Below, piece after piece: positions 17,964 to 25,346 of a DNA stretch of 64,000 nt. Every line of letters starts with the position of its first letter. Within the stretch, counting starts at the first letter, position 1. This stretch comes from an uncultured Gammaproteobacteria bacterium (GTDB taxonomy: Bacteria > Pseudomonadota > Gammaproteobacteria > Arenicellales > Poriferihabitantaceae), in assembly GCA_947259885.1 (NCBI GenBank), contig CAMYNW010000004.1, forward strand, positions 62,001 through 126,000, read 5' to 3'. A program made the translations under genes and the position numbers. A model generated the notes under the pieces. That model had not been told where the DNA came from, made no database searches, and was given only the letters and a program-made list of their open reading frames with translations.

Positions 17964-18266
17964 GCGAGTACCTATGATGAAGGGTGTAGCGATGACACGC
18001 TTTGAAAAATTCTGTAAGCAACAGAAGTCAGCAGGTTTTGTGATCGAAGTAGATCCTCACGCCGATTTATCTTCGTGCCCAGCCCGGATGCTGATCTGGT
18101 GTTTAAGCTCTTCGTTCCTATGAGTAGAACGCAAACTGCTCATGCAAGCCCCGATGCTATGGGTAACTATCTAGCGGATATCACTCTACCTGTCTCGATC
18201 CAATGAGAGCTATAACATTCCGGAACTTTACTCGATTCAATTATCAAACTAATCCTGCAGTCTTCT
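17964..18266 (+). other. intergenic stretch with a possible frameshifted small gene
   Basis: An ATG at 17974 opens a frame reading MTRFEKFCKQQKSAGFVIEV and on to DPHADL; a second frame then continues from about 18068 with FVPSPDADLVFKLFVPMSR to a stop at 18206. Together they look like one short coding sequence of about 77 residues broken by a frameshift. I do not recognise the product. The remainder before 18267 is AT-rich and featureless. Confidence 0.25.
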
Positions 18267-18863
18267 GTGTATAGTCATAGTAGCCGGGAATTAAAGGGCA
18301 TCGAGGGGCAGTTAATCTCTATTACCTGCGGCGATACGGTTCTTTCCTATAGGGATGTTTTTGCCCTGTGGGTTAATGATGGGGTGTTTCGAGAATATTT
18401 CACAAGATTTCTTACCAGTCTTCCTTACCCGGCGATACGATGGGAGTCACCACCTTTAACTACCCACTCGGCCGACTGTCCATTTGAATGCGCAGTGATA
18501 AATAGCCCGGGGCTGATCGGAAGCGCTGACAAGGAAACCTTTCGCGCTCTTTTTAGACGGATCGACGATAGTGGTGTCGGGGCGTTCCCGAATCTAGGGG
18601 GTGACGCCATCATGATCTTGCCTGGCCCCGTTGACGTTGACTGTGCATACAGCCATCTGCTTTCTTTCTTGAAAACGGCGCCTGCTAAACAGTTACATTC
18701 ATTCTGGCAGCTCGTAGGCACCTGTGTGCAGCAACGTCTTGGTGATAAGCCGCTATGGCTGAACACTGCTGGCGGTGGGGTGTCATGGTTGCACGTGCGG
18801 TTAGATGACAAACCTAAATACTATGTTTATATGCCCTATAGAGATGCCGATGCAGAAAACTAA
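18267..18863 (+). CDS. DUF6940-like protein of unknown function
   Basis: A 198-residue soluble protein that I match to the DUF6940 family by its hallmark segments: an early VLSYRDVFALWVNDGVFREYF, IRWESPPLTT, CPFECAVINSPGL, FPNLGGDAIMILPGP, and the end LWLNTAGGGVSWLHVRLDDK followed by PKYYVYMPYR. The function of the family is unknown; members are small stand-alone proteins. The frame opens with GTG at 18267 with a weak ribosome site. It is separated from the Rieske gene by about 300 bases and from the MttB gene by 424, so it is probably its own transcript. Confidence 0.65.
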   Translation: MYSHSSRELKGIEGQLISITCGDTVLSYRDVFALWVNDGVFREYFTRFLTSLPYPAIRWESPPLTTHSADCPFECAVINSPGLIGSADKETFRALFRRIDDSGVGAFPNLGGDAIMILPGPVDVDCAYSHLLSFLKTAPAKQLHSFWQLVGTCVQQRLGDKPLWLNTAGGGVSWLHVRLDDKPKYYVYMPYRDADAEN

Positions 18864-19287
18864 TTGAAACTGGATTGGTTAATTTGGTTATAAAGAGCTT
18901 GTTAGTTTTCAAAATTTCGATGATTAAAATATCCGATCTCTACAGCGGGGCCAGCTCATACCCAGTTCTGGACCTGCGCCAGATTCGTCATCGTGTTTTC
19001 CAAATACACTTTTTTCTACATACTAAAATCGGTTATTGAGTTGTTAGGTTTTTGCATCCCACTAATATAGACAATTTTTTGAGATAATGTTTCTGGCAAT
19101 GAGAAAATATCCTGGGTTGGCGTAATTTGAGGACAAGTCTTACGATTATTTAATTAGATTTGAGTGTGTCTAAATTTCACCAGTATTGATAAGCTAGTCG
19201 GCAAATTATTCGTTTCAGTTAGACGTCCAGACATCAGGTGTCTTAAAACAATTGATCGAACCCAGCCCACTAAGAAAGAGGTTATAG
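18864..19287. other. AT-rich intergenic region upstream of MttB-family gene
   Basis: No coding sequence is apparent in these 424 bases. A small inverted repeat AGACA-N5-TGTCT lies at 19229-19243, about 45 bases before the MttB-family start, where an operator would sit. The gene has a good ribosome site (AGAAAGAGG) 7 bases ahead of its ATG. Confidence 0.4.
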
Positions 19288-20844
19288 ATGGTGCGCACCG
19301 GTCGCCGTAGACGGCGTAGTGAACCAGAAACAAGCGAGCCAACGCCCGCTATTCATCAACTGGAGAGAACCAGACTGAAGAATCGGCTGACGCCTGTGGA
19401 GCCCCTGAACGAAGAGCAGCTAGAAAAAATTCACGAGGCTTCGATGTGCATACTCGAACAACAGGGCATCGAGGTGCTGGGAGATCAGGCACTGGACGTG
19501 TTTCGAAAAGCGGGCGCGGAGGTTACCAACGGCATAGTCAAGATGGATCGGGGACTAGTAATGGAGGCGGTTTCATCTGCGCCAGCCGAGTTCATGGTGA
19601 CGCCCCGAAACCCGGAAAATACTCTGCACTGCGGTGGCAATAGCATTAATTTCGGTCTCGTGTCAGGACCGCCCAACTTACACGACTGCGTTAATGGCCG
19701 ACGGCCCGGTAACTTTGCCGATTACAAAAAAATTATCAGTCTGGGTCAATATTTCAATGTGATCAGTTTTATTGGTACCCAGGGGGTGGCAACGACGGAT
19801 CTGCCACCCAATAGTCGTCACCTCGACACCACGCTAGTTAATTTGACTTTAAGCGATAAACCTTTCTTCACCATCGGTATTGGTGGTGGGCGTGTCCGGG
19901 ATGCTGTGGCAATGGCGGCAATTGCCAAGGGCCTTAGTCTTGAGCAAATGATCGAGCATCCAACGGTGATGACCAACATCAATATTAACTCGCCGCGTAA
20001 GCTTGACGACTCCATGGCATATGGAGCGATGCAACTTTCGATGCTGGGTCAGCCGGTAACGGTGACACCTTTTACCCTCATGGGGGCGATGACGCCGGCT
20101 ACGATGGCCGCTGCGCTGGCGCAGCAGAATGCCGAGGCGTTGCTCGGTATCTGCCTGTTGCAGTTGACCCGACCCGGTGCACCCGTAGTGTACGGAGGTT
20201 TTACCTCCAATGTTGATATGCGTTCTGGTGCACCGGCCTTTGGTACCCCGGAAAACTCTCTAGCTAACATGGCTGGTGGTCAACTCGCCCGTCGCTATCG
20301 GTTGCCTTACCGCACAAGTGCTTGCAATGCGTCCAATACCGTAGATGGACAGGCGGTCTGGGAGACTCAAATGGCGCTTTGGGGTGCGGTAATGGGTCAC
20401 GGTAATCTGATTTATCACGCGGCCGGCTGGCTCGAGGGTGGATTGGTTGCATCTTTTGAAAAAATTGTGATGGACTGTGAAATGCTGCAACACATGAGTT
20501 ACCTTCTGCGACCGATTGAGGTTAACGATGCGGAGCTTGGTCTGGACGCTATGCAGGAGGTAGGACCCGGCGGTCATTTCTTCGGTTGCGAGCATACCAT
20601 GGAGCGATATAAGACTGCTTTTTACGAACCTTTCTTAAGCGACTGGCAGAATAACGAGAACTGGCAGGCAGCAGGAGCTAAGGATGCAACCATGCGTGCT
20701 ACGGAGCTATGGCAGAAAGTGCTTGAAGATTTCGAAGCCCCAGCTATCGATCCCGCTATCGTGGAGGAGCTTGAAGCCTATGTGGTTAAGCGTAAAGAAG
20801 AGCTCAAAACTGATGAGCCACGGCTGGAGCCTGTGCCATTGTAA
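19288..20844 (+). CDS. trimethylamine methyltransferase (MttB) family protein, non-pyrrolysine
   Basis: A 518-residue TIM-barrel corrinoid methyltransferase homologue. Typical segments are LHEASMCILEQQGIEVLG-like start (HEASMCILEQQGIEVLGD at 50-67), FGLVSGPPNLHDCVNGRRPG, MTPATMAAALAQQNAEALLG, VVYGGFTSNVDMRSGAPAFG, YRTSACNASNTVDGQA and a C-terminal MQEVGPGGHFFGCEHTMERY. There is no in-frame amber codon, so it belongs to the MtgB-like group acting on quaternary amines such as glycine betaine or proline betaine, with cobalamin as acceptor. No corrinoid protein or MtgA is adjacent, as is common in aerobic proteobacteria where the role is unclear. Short Arg-rich N-terminus (GRRRRR) is unusual. Confidence 0.85.
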   Translation: MVRTGRRRRRSEPETSEPTPAIHQLERTRLKNRLTPVEPLNEEQLEKIHEASMCILEQQGIEVLGDQALDVFRKAGAEVTNGIVKMDRGLVMEAVSSAPAEFMVTPRNPENTLHCGGNSINFGLVSGPPNLHDCVNGRRPGNFADYKKIISLGQYFNVISFIGTQGVATTDLPPNSRHLDTTLVNLTLSDKPFFTIGIGGGRVRDAVAMAAIAKGLSLEQMIEHPTVMTNININSPRKLDDSMAYGAMQLSMLGQPVTVTPFTLMGAMTPATMAAALAQQNAEALLGICLLQLTRPGAPVVYGGFTSNVDMRSGAPAFGTPENSLANMAGGQLARRYRLPYRTSACNASNTVDGQAVWETQMALWGAVMGHGNLIYHAAGWLEGGLVASFEKIVMDCEMLQHMSYLLRPIEVNDAELGLDAMQEVGPGGHFFGCEHTMERYKTAFYEPFLSDWQNNENWQAAGAKDATMRATELWQKVLEDFEAPAIDPAIVEELEAYVVKRKEELKTDEPRLEPVPL

Positions 20845-20874
20845 GTCTACACGGAAATTTATTGTGGATTAAAC

Positions 20875-21064
20875 CTAGGCAGGCTGTTCGATCTGGTGCA
20901 TAACGTGTTCGGCAAAACGGTGTCCTGCTTCGGCGTACAGATTAAAAGTGATACATCCAAGCTCCTGTGGCTCTCTTTCTTGATCGGGAAATCTCGATAC
21001 CACGGCGGAAAGCCGAGAGAACGAAAAACCAGACCCGACAAGAATGCGAGTAATAGGATCAGCG
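20875..21064 (-). pseudogene. unrecognised C-terminal coding remnant
   Basis: On the minus strand an uninterrupted frame of about 62 codons runs from just after a TGA to a TAG at 20875. It reads DPITRILVGSGFSFSRLSAV, then RFPDQEREPQELGCITFNLY and AEAGHRFAEHVMHQIEQPA. The composition is that of a real protein end but I do not know the family, and no start codon or N-terminal part is present. It sits downstream of the sulfotransferase gene on the same strand. Confidence 0.3.
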
Positions 21065-21114
21065 CATACATATCAGATTCGAATAAAAAAGATTTGAAGC
21101 ATGTTCACACAGTT

Positions 21115-22014
21115 TTATCCAAGAAATAAATTATGACGCAGCTGCTGATAGTCCTTGAGTCCGGTAATTGGAAAGACCACCTTATGCCAGTTTGTTTGTA
21201 GCTGCGCCTTGAGTTGCATGCTGATTTTGGGTTTTGGCGATCCGCTATCTTCGGTACTGATCTTTGCGGAGTCTCCGCTCGGCGGTAGTCCGCATATTGG
21301 GTCTATTTTCTGTCGAACTGGATGATCGTCAAATTTTTGCACATTTTTGCACATAAACGCAGCCGAAGACTTCTCGAGTGCAATCGAATGCAGTGCAGGA
21401 TCAAGGGTTATGCCTATGAAGTCGGCTACACGTTCAATCAGCCTGTCAGCATCATCCACCATGTCTTCATAAGTCAGAAACAGAACATTCTGTCGCAGGC
21501 GATGTGGCCACCAATCCACAACGTGATCCCAGTATTTCCCGGACCCGCTTCCGCCAAGAAAAAGTTCAGTGGCGAAACTATCGAGACTGACGGAACCGGC
21601 TTCAAAAAACCAGCCCTCGAAGAAGCGGTAGAATGAAACCAGTACGTCTTCAGGATTGCGGGTCACGTGGATATAGCGTCCGCCCTTGGGAATCTGATTC
21701 CAGGAGAGATGGGATTTAAAAGCATGAGGAGATGCTTTCTGCGGGGCGTAGTTATCGATGCCTAAATCATGAGACAGCTCAAGCCATGGCACGACTTCGG
21801 TGATCTCCGCGAAATCCATATCCCCCCGTGTACGCAGACAATGGACCAACTGCTGCATCCAGGTGGTGCCGCATTTTGGATAGGTCGCGATAAAGACGTC
21901 ACTTGGTTTGGGCCGATAGTTTAGGCCTGCTTTATTACTCTCATCTGAACTGAAGCGGTCGAGACGGGCCTTTACCTCTTCAATAGTAGTTGGCCGGGTC
22001 AAGGGCGCTGCCAT
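21115..22014 (-). CDS. sulfotransferase (PAPS-dependent)
   Basis: A 299-residue cytosolic-type sulfotransferase transferring sulfate from PAPS. The 5'-phosphosulfate loop is TYPKCGTTWMQQL at 44-56, the catalytic His is H102 in AFKSHLSWNQIP, and the 3'-phosphate motif is HVTRNPEDVLVSFYRF at 116-131 with R119 and S127. The usual C-terminal GxxGxxK is not obvious; the end reads LQTNWHKVVFPITGLKD. The fold resembles animal cytosolic sulfotransferases (SULT1 type), which are frequent in marine bacteria. ATG start. It stands alone on the minus strand, and the acceptor is unknown. Confidence 0.88.
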   Translation of the reverse strand: MAAPLTRPTTIEEVKARLDRFSSDESNKAGLNYRPKPSDVFIATYPKCGTTWMQQLVHCLRTRGDMDFAEITEVVPWLELSHDLGIDNYAPQKASPHAFKSHLSWNQIPKGGRYIHVTRNPEDVLVSFYRFFEGWFFEAGSVSLDSFATELFLGGSGSGKYWDHVVDWWPHRLRQNVLFLTYEDMVDDADRLIERVADFIGITLDPALHSIALEKSSAAFMCKNVQKFDDHPVRQKIDPICGLPPSGDSAKISTEDSGSPKPKISMQLKAQLQTNWHKVVFPITGLKDYQQLRHNLFLG

Positions 22015-22340
22015 GGCGTGGATTACATCGATATTGAATTCGGCTCGGAGTATAACTTAAGACTGCATGGGGCCTGCTTTGCCGAACTTTCTCAGCACCA
22101 TTCTGAACTTTATTCAGGATCTTAGAAATTTGCCTTAGATCCCGGATCGGAATCCAAGATGTCGAATCTACGAACTCCGCCATCCGGACAAAAGTGCGCG
22201 GCACCTGGTCCGGACCCTCAGGAGTCTGCTTGGAGTCCCGGATTGCAATCCGGAATGACGAGTTAGCAGCTCTCAGAATGAAGGAATCCATGACCAGGCC
22301 TGTTACCATTGAATTCGAGTTCAACAATTCAAACAATTCC
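22015..22340. other. intergenic region with palindromic repeats
   Basis: The region holds two related palindromic copies (described separately) between the divergent sulfotransferase and cyclodeaminase-family genes. The open frame of the latter runs back to 22194, but the reading through the repeat does not look like protein. Confidence 0.45.
22131..22262. repeat. two copies of a short palindromic element
   Basis: Copy 2 contains the perfect palindrome CCGGATTGCAATCCGG at 22238-22253 followed by AATGACGA. Copy 1 at about 22135-22162 reads TAGATCCCGGATCGGAATCC and then AAGATG, an imperfect version. The form (TCCCGGATN...ATCCGGAATGACG) resembles the dispersed non-coding palindromic repeats found in many bacterial genomes. 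Confidence 0.6.
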
Positions 22341-23291
22341 ATGCTCTATTTGTCGCGGCAAAATCTTGAATCCCTCGATATCAAGACTGAAGAGATGCTG
22401 ACACAACTTGAGATATTGCTGAAGGCTCAGGCAGCTGGTAGCGTGCAGGCCGCTCCTAAAGCGGCGCTGGCGACGGCGGATGGCCGTTATCTGATGGCTA
22501 CTTTGTCGACCTGTGACGACCCGCCATTGATGGCGGTTAAAGGGGTGATTGTCAATCAGGAGAACGCTAAACAGGGGCTGGAGGCTATCAACGGTTCTAT
22601 AATGTTACTTAATAGTCAGACCGGTGTGCCGGTGGCGTATCTGGACGGTAACTGGATTACGGCTGTGCGAACTGCCGCAGCGAGTGCGCTGGCGGCACGG
22701 TATCTGGCGAATGCGGAATCTTCGGTCATGACATTTATCGGCACTGGCGTACAGTCCAGAGCCCATCTTAAATTATTCAGCTCGCTATACCCGATCAATG
22801 AAATTCGAGCGCTTGGGCGCGGTACCAGAAGTCGCGATGTGCTGTGCGATACAGCATCTAAAATGGGTCTCAAAGCGATACCCTGTGATGATGCAAGTTC
22901 CGCGGTTGACGATGCGGACATTATTGTATCTTCAATTCCCATTACCTCCACGGTCGACCCGTTTATCGATGCAGGGTGGCTGAAGCAGGGCGTTTTTGTC
23001 TCATCAACTGATCTTGCCTTGCCTTGGATCGCTGAGAGCATGAAGGCATTTGATCGGATCATTATTGACGATCTGATCCAGGAAGCCGCAATGCCCGAGC
23101 CGATGGTTGAGATTGAGTTGGTAGGAGGTGATATTACGGGCCTGGTGAGCGGCACTGTCTCTGGGCGTCAGACGCCAACAGAGCGCACTGCTTTTGTATT
23201 CCGCGCAGTGGCGCTTGGCGATCTCGCGTTAGCGTCTTTAGTGTATCAAAAGGCGGTTTCTACGGGCGTTGGATTTGAGATTCCTAGTTGA
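22341..23291 (+). CDS. ornithine cyclodeaminase / mu-crystallin family protein
   Basis: A 316-residue Rossmann-fold NAD(P)-dependent enzyme. The dinucleotide motif is FIGTGVQSRAHLKLF, preceded by the family signature GNWITAVRTAAASALAARYLA and followed by VDDADIIVSSIP. Members include ornithine cyclodeaminase, alanine dehydrogenase and delta-1-pyrroline-2-carboxylate reductase (LhpI). The last fits this window because the dehydratase at 8.8 kb would produce that compound. I chose ATG 22341 (MLYLSRQNLESLDI), which gives the family length; the frame extends upstream to 22194 only through a repeat element. Family certain, substrate inferred. Confidence 0.8.
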   Translation: MLYLSRQNLESLDIKTEEMLTQLEILLKAQAAGSVQAAPKAALATADGRYLMATLSTCDDPPLMAVKGVIVNQENAKQGLEAINGSIMLLNSQTGVPVAYLDGNWITAVRTAAASALAARYLANAESSVMTFIGTGVQSRAHLKLFSSLYPINEIRALGRGTRSRDVLCDTASKMGLKAIPCDDASSAVDDADIIVSSIPITSTVDPFIDAGWLKQGVFVSSTDLALPWIAESMKAFDRIIIDDLIQEAAMPEPMVEIELVGGDITGLVSGTVSGRQTPTERTAFVFRAVALGDLALASLVYQKAVSTGVGFEIPS

Positions 23292-23341
23292 CGGATTGAA
23301 AGCGAACAGTCCGATATCAGTCGCCAGCAGTGTTGTATGCC

Positions 23342-23486
23342 CCTGACGAACCCAAACGTCGGTGTTGTTCATGCCGCAAGCATGCACCTCAATCAACACC
23401 TCGTCTTCTGCTGCAACCGGTTTTGGGAAGTCGACATATTCGAGCTTTTCCATTGCACCGCGCCCCGTCAGCACGATCGCTTTCAT
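23342..23486 (-). pseudogene. N-terminal remnant of a zinc-type alcohol dehydrogenase
   Basis: From ATG 23486 the minus strand encodes MKAIVLTGRGAMEKLEYVDF and continues PKPVAAEDEVLIEVHACGMN, NTDVWVRQG, the start of a medium-chain dehydrogenase/quinone oxidoreductase. After about 48 residues the similarity stops and the frame runs into unrelated sequence, ending at 23238. The remaining 280 or so residues of such a protein are absent. It is a truncated gene, presumably cut when the neighbouring cyclodeaminase-family region was joined here. Confidence 0.7.
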
Positions 23487-23570
23487 GGTTTCCGGGCTCA
23501 GTTATTAAACACTAGCCAGATCGCTGTTCGACGATTTAATTTGCGTACAACCTCACCGTGGGACGACCGG

Positions 23571-24020
23571 CTAATTATCCAGGGTCACATATTTCAGAAT
23601 TCCAACAACCTGCTCCGGTGTGGTCGCCCAGGCCGTCGCCGCAGCGTCTACTTCCTTGAGAGGATGGATGATGTCTTCAGCGTGAAGAGTGATATAAGGT
23701 TTATTCATGGCAGCGCAATACCCTGCGTCGAAAGCCGCGTTCCACTGCTTGTACTTATCGCCAAACCGGACTATTGCGATGTCGCAATTTTCGATCAGCG
23801 TCTTGGTCCGAATACTATTCACTTTGGAAGATTTGTGATCGCGCCAGTATCCGCTACTCTCTTCGCCCAGCAAATCCCCCGCGGCGTCGCTGGCTTCATG
23901 ATCAGTCACCGCGGACATGAATTCAAGCGGTAATCCGAGAGATTCAGAGCCGCTCATGATTTGCTCACGCCAGTCGGTATGAATTTCGCCGGAGAGATAT
24001 ACGGACCAGATCATCGTCAT
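23571..24020 (-). CDS. YtoQ family protein
   Basis: A 149-residue cytosolic protein of the YtoQ family, related to nucleoside 2-deoxyribosyltransferases in fold. Landmarks are WSVYLSGEIHTDWREQI near 5-21, the acidic TDHEASDAAGDLLGEES, KSSKVNSIRTKTLIENCDIAIVRFGDKYKQWNAAFDAGY near 63-101, and PYITLHAEDIIHPLKEVDAAA. The YLSGEIHTDW and FGDKYKQWNAAFDAG stretches are the family signature. No enzyme activity is established for YtoQ as far as I know. It is monocistronic. Confidence 0.8.
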   Translation of the reverse strand: MTMIWSVYLSGEIHTDWREQIMSGSESLGLPLEFMSAVTDHEASDAAGDLLGEESSGYWRDHKSSKVNSIRTKTLIENCDIAIVRFGDKYKQWNAAFDAGYCAAMNKPYITLHAEDIIHPLKEVDAAATAWATTPEQVVGILKYVTLDN

Positions 24021-24236
24021 TTTTATAACCAGGAATAAAGGTGCAGAGTAGAATGATTATAACAGCGACATTTGAATTTGCCCCATTTACCATTCTGAAA
24101 GTAGAACTCTCTTATCTAAACGGACACTAAGATCAAATCGTAACTTGCTGATCCAGGATCGATAACAGTTTGCAAAGCCGCTGTAATCGCCCATACTTCG
24201 CCCCAAAACTGTATTAAGTTACTTACCTGGTCTTTA

Positions 24237-25346
24237 ATGGCAAAACCGATTCACTGCATAACTGACGCACGCCGTTACGCCAAGCGTCGTATGCCGAGAA
24301 TTATGTTCGATTGTGTAGACGGTGCCGCTGGTGCCGAGTACGCCAATGGCCTGAACCAGGAGAGAATTCAACAATTGCGATTGCTGCCCAGAGTGTTGGT
24401 GAATGTGGCGCAACGAGATCTCAGCACTCGATTTCTTGAACGGGACTGGGGCCTTCCTTTCGGCATCGCACCGATGGGGATGTGTAATCTCACTTGGCCA
24501 GGAGCGGATCGGATGCTGGCCGATGCAGCGAAAAAGTTTGACATTCCGATGGCGCTGTCCACTATGTCTTCCACCAGCCTCGAACAGGTCGCACAATGGA
24601 CCTCGGAAAACTGCTGGTTTCAGCTCTACGTGGGGCAATCTGAAACCCAGGCTATGCAGCTTGTGCAGCGCGCCGAAGATGCGGGCTGTACCACATTGAT
24701 TCTTACAGTAGATGTCCCGCAAGTTGCGCCACGGGTCCGTGATCTAAAAAATGGATTTGAAGCGCCACTTCGAATCGGGGCCAGGCAGTTTGTCGATTTC
24801 GCATTGCATCCCATCTGGTCTGTAAAAACGTTGTTGGCAGGCGCGCCCGGTCTGGCTAACTTCTCCCCGGGAGAGTTTTACCGTGACGGTGGCCGAGGTC
24901 TGGTCGACTGGGAGTTTCTGGACCGCCTGCGTGGTCGATGGAAAGGGCATCTGATAATTAAAGGTGTGCTGTCTGTCGAGGATGCGCTGCGAATTCAGAA
25001 CGCCGGCATTGATTCAATTTACGTCTCTAATCATGGCGGTCGTCAACTCGACGCTGCACCGGCTGCCATTGACATGCTGCCGCAGCTGCGTGAAGCTCTA
25101 GGGCCTGATTATCCGCTGCTTTTTGATAGCGGTATTCGAGGTGGAGAAGGTGTGGTCAAGGCGCTCGCCCAGGGCGCGAGTTTCGTGATGCTAGGCCGTT
25201 CTCTGCTTTATGGGCTGGGGGCTGACGGGGAGCGTGGACTCCAGCGGGTGATAGACCTTGTGCGTAATGAGATCAGTGTCACCATGGCGCAAATAGGTTG
25301 CACCGGAATTAAACAGATCAATCACTCAGTGCTCGTGCAAAAATGA
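24237..25346 (+). CDS. FMN-dependent alpha-hydroxy-acid oxidase/dehydrogenase
   Basis: A 369-residue TIM-barrel flavoenzyme of the glycolate oxidase/L-lactate dehydrogenase/mandelate dehydrogenase family, turning a 2-hydroxy acid into a 2-oxo acid. Characteristic segments are RRMPRIMFDCVDGAAG near 17-32, FGIAPMGMCNLTWPGAD, WFQLYVGQ, LTVDVP, HLIIKGVLSVEDA, the active-site SNHGGRQLDAAPAAID with catalytic His and Arg, and LFDSGIRGGEGVVKAL. Its stop overlaps the start of the TPP enzyme gene (ATGA), so hydroxy-acid oxidation and TPP-dependent 2-oxo acid cleavage are probably sequential steps, as with mandelate dehydrogenase and benzoylformate decarboxylase. Confidence 0.87.
   Translation: MAKPIHCITDARRYAKRRMPRIMFDCVDGAAGAEYANGLNQERIQQLRLLPRVLVNVAQRDLSTRFLERDWGLPFGIAPMGMCNLTWPGADRMLADAAKKFDIPMALSTMSSTSLEQVAQWTSENCWFQLYVGQSETQAMQLVQRAEDAGCTTLILTVDVPQVAPRVRDLKNGFEAPLRIGARQFVDFALHPIWSVKTLLAGAPGLANFSPGEFYRDGGRGLVDWEFLDRLRGRWKGHLIIKGVLSVEDALRIQNAGIDSIYVSNHGGRQLDAAPAAIDMLPQLREALGPDYPLLFDSGIRGGEGVVKALAQGASFVMLGRSLLYGLGADGERGLQRVIDLVRNEISVTMAQIGCTGIKQINHSVLVQK

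Noticed and set aside
19288..20844. Possible pyrrolysine-containing trimethylamine methyltransferase
   Set aside because: The frame has no internal TAG, and no pylTSBCD genes are visible.
22194..22340. Extended N-terminus of the cyclodeaminase-family protein
   Set aside because: It reads through a palindromic repeat, while the ATG at 22341 gives the normal family start.
23337..23933. 198-residue plus-strand frame opposite YtoQ
   Set aside because: It overlaps the recognisable YtoQ and alcohol dehydrogenase remnants on the minus strand and has no domain of its own.
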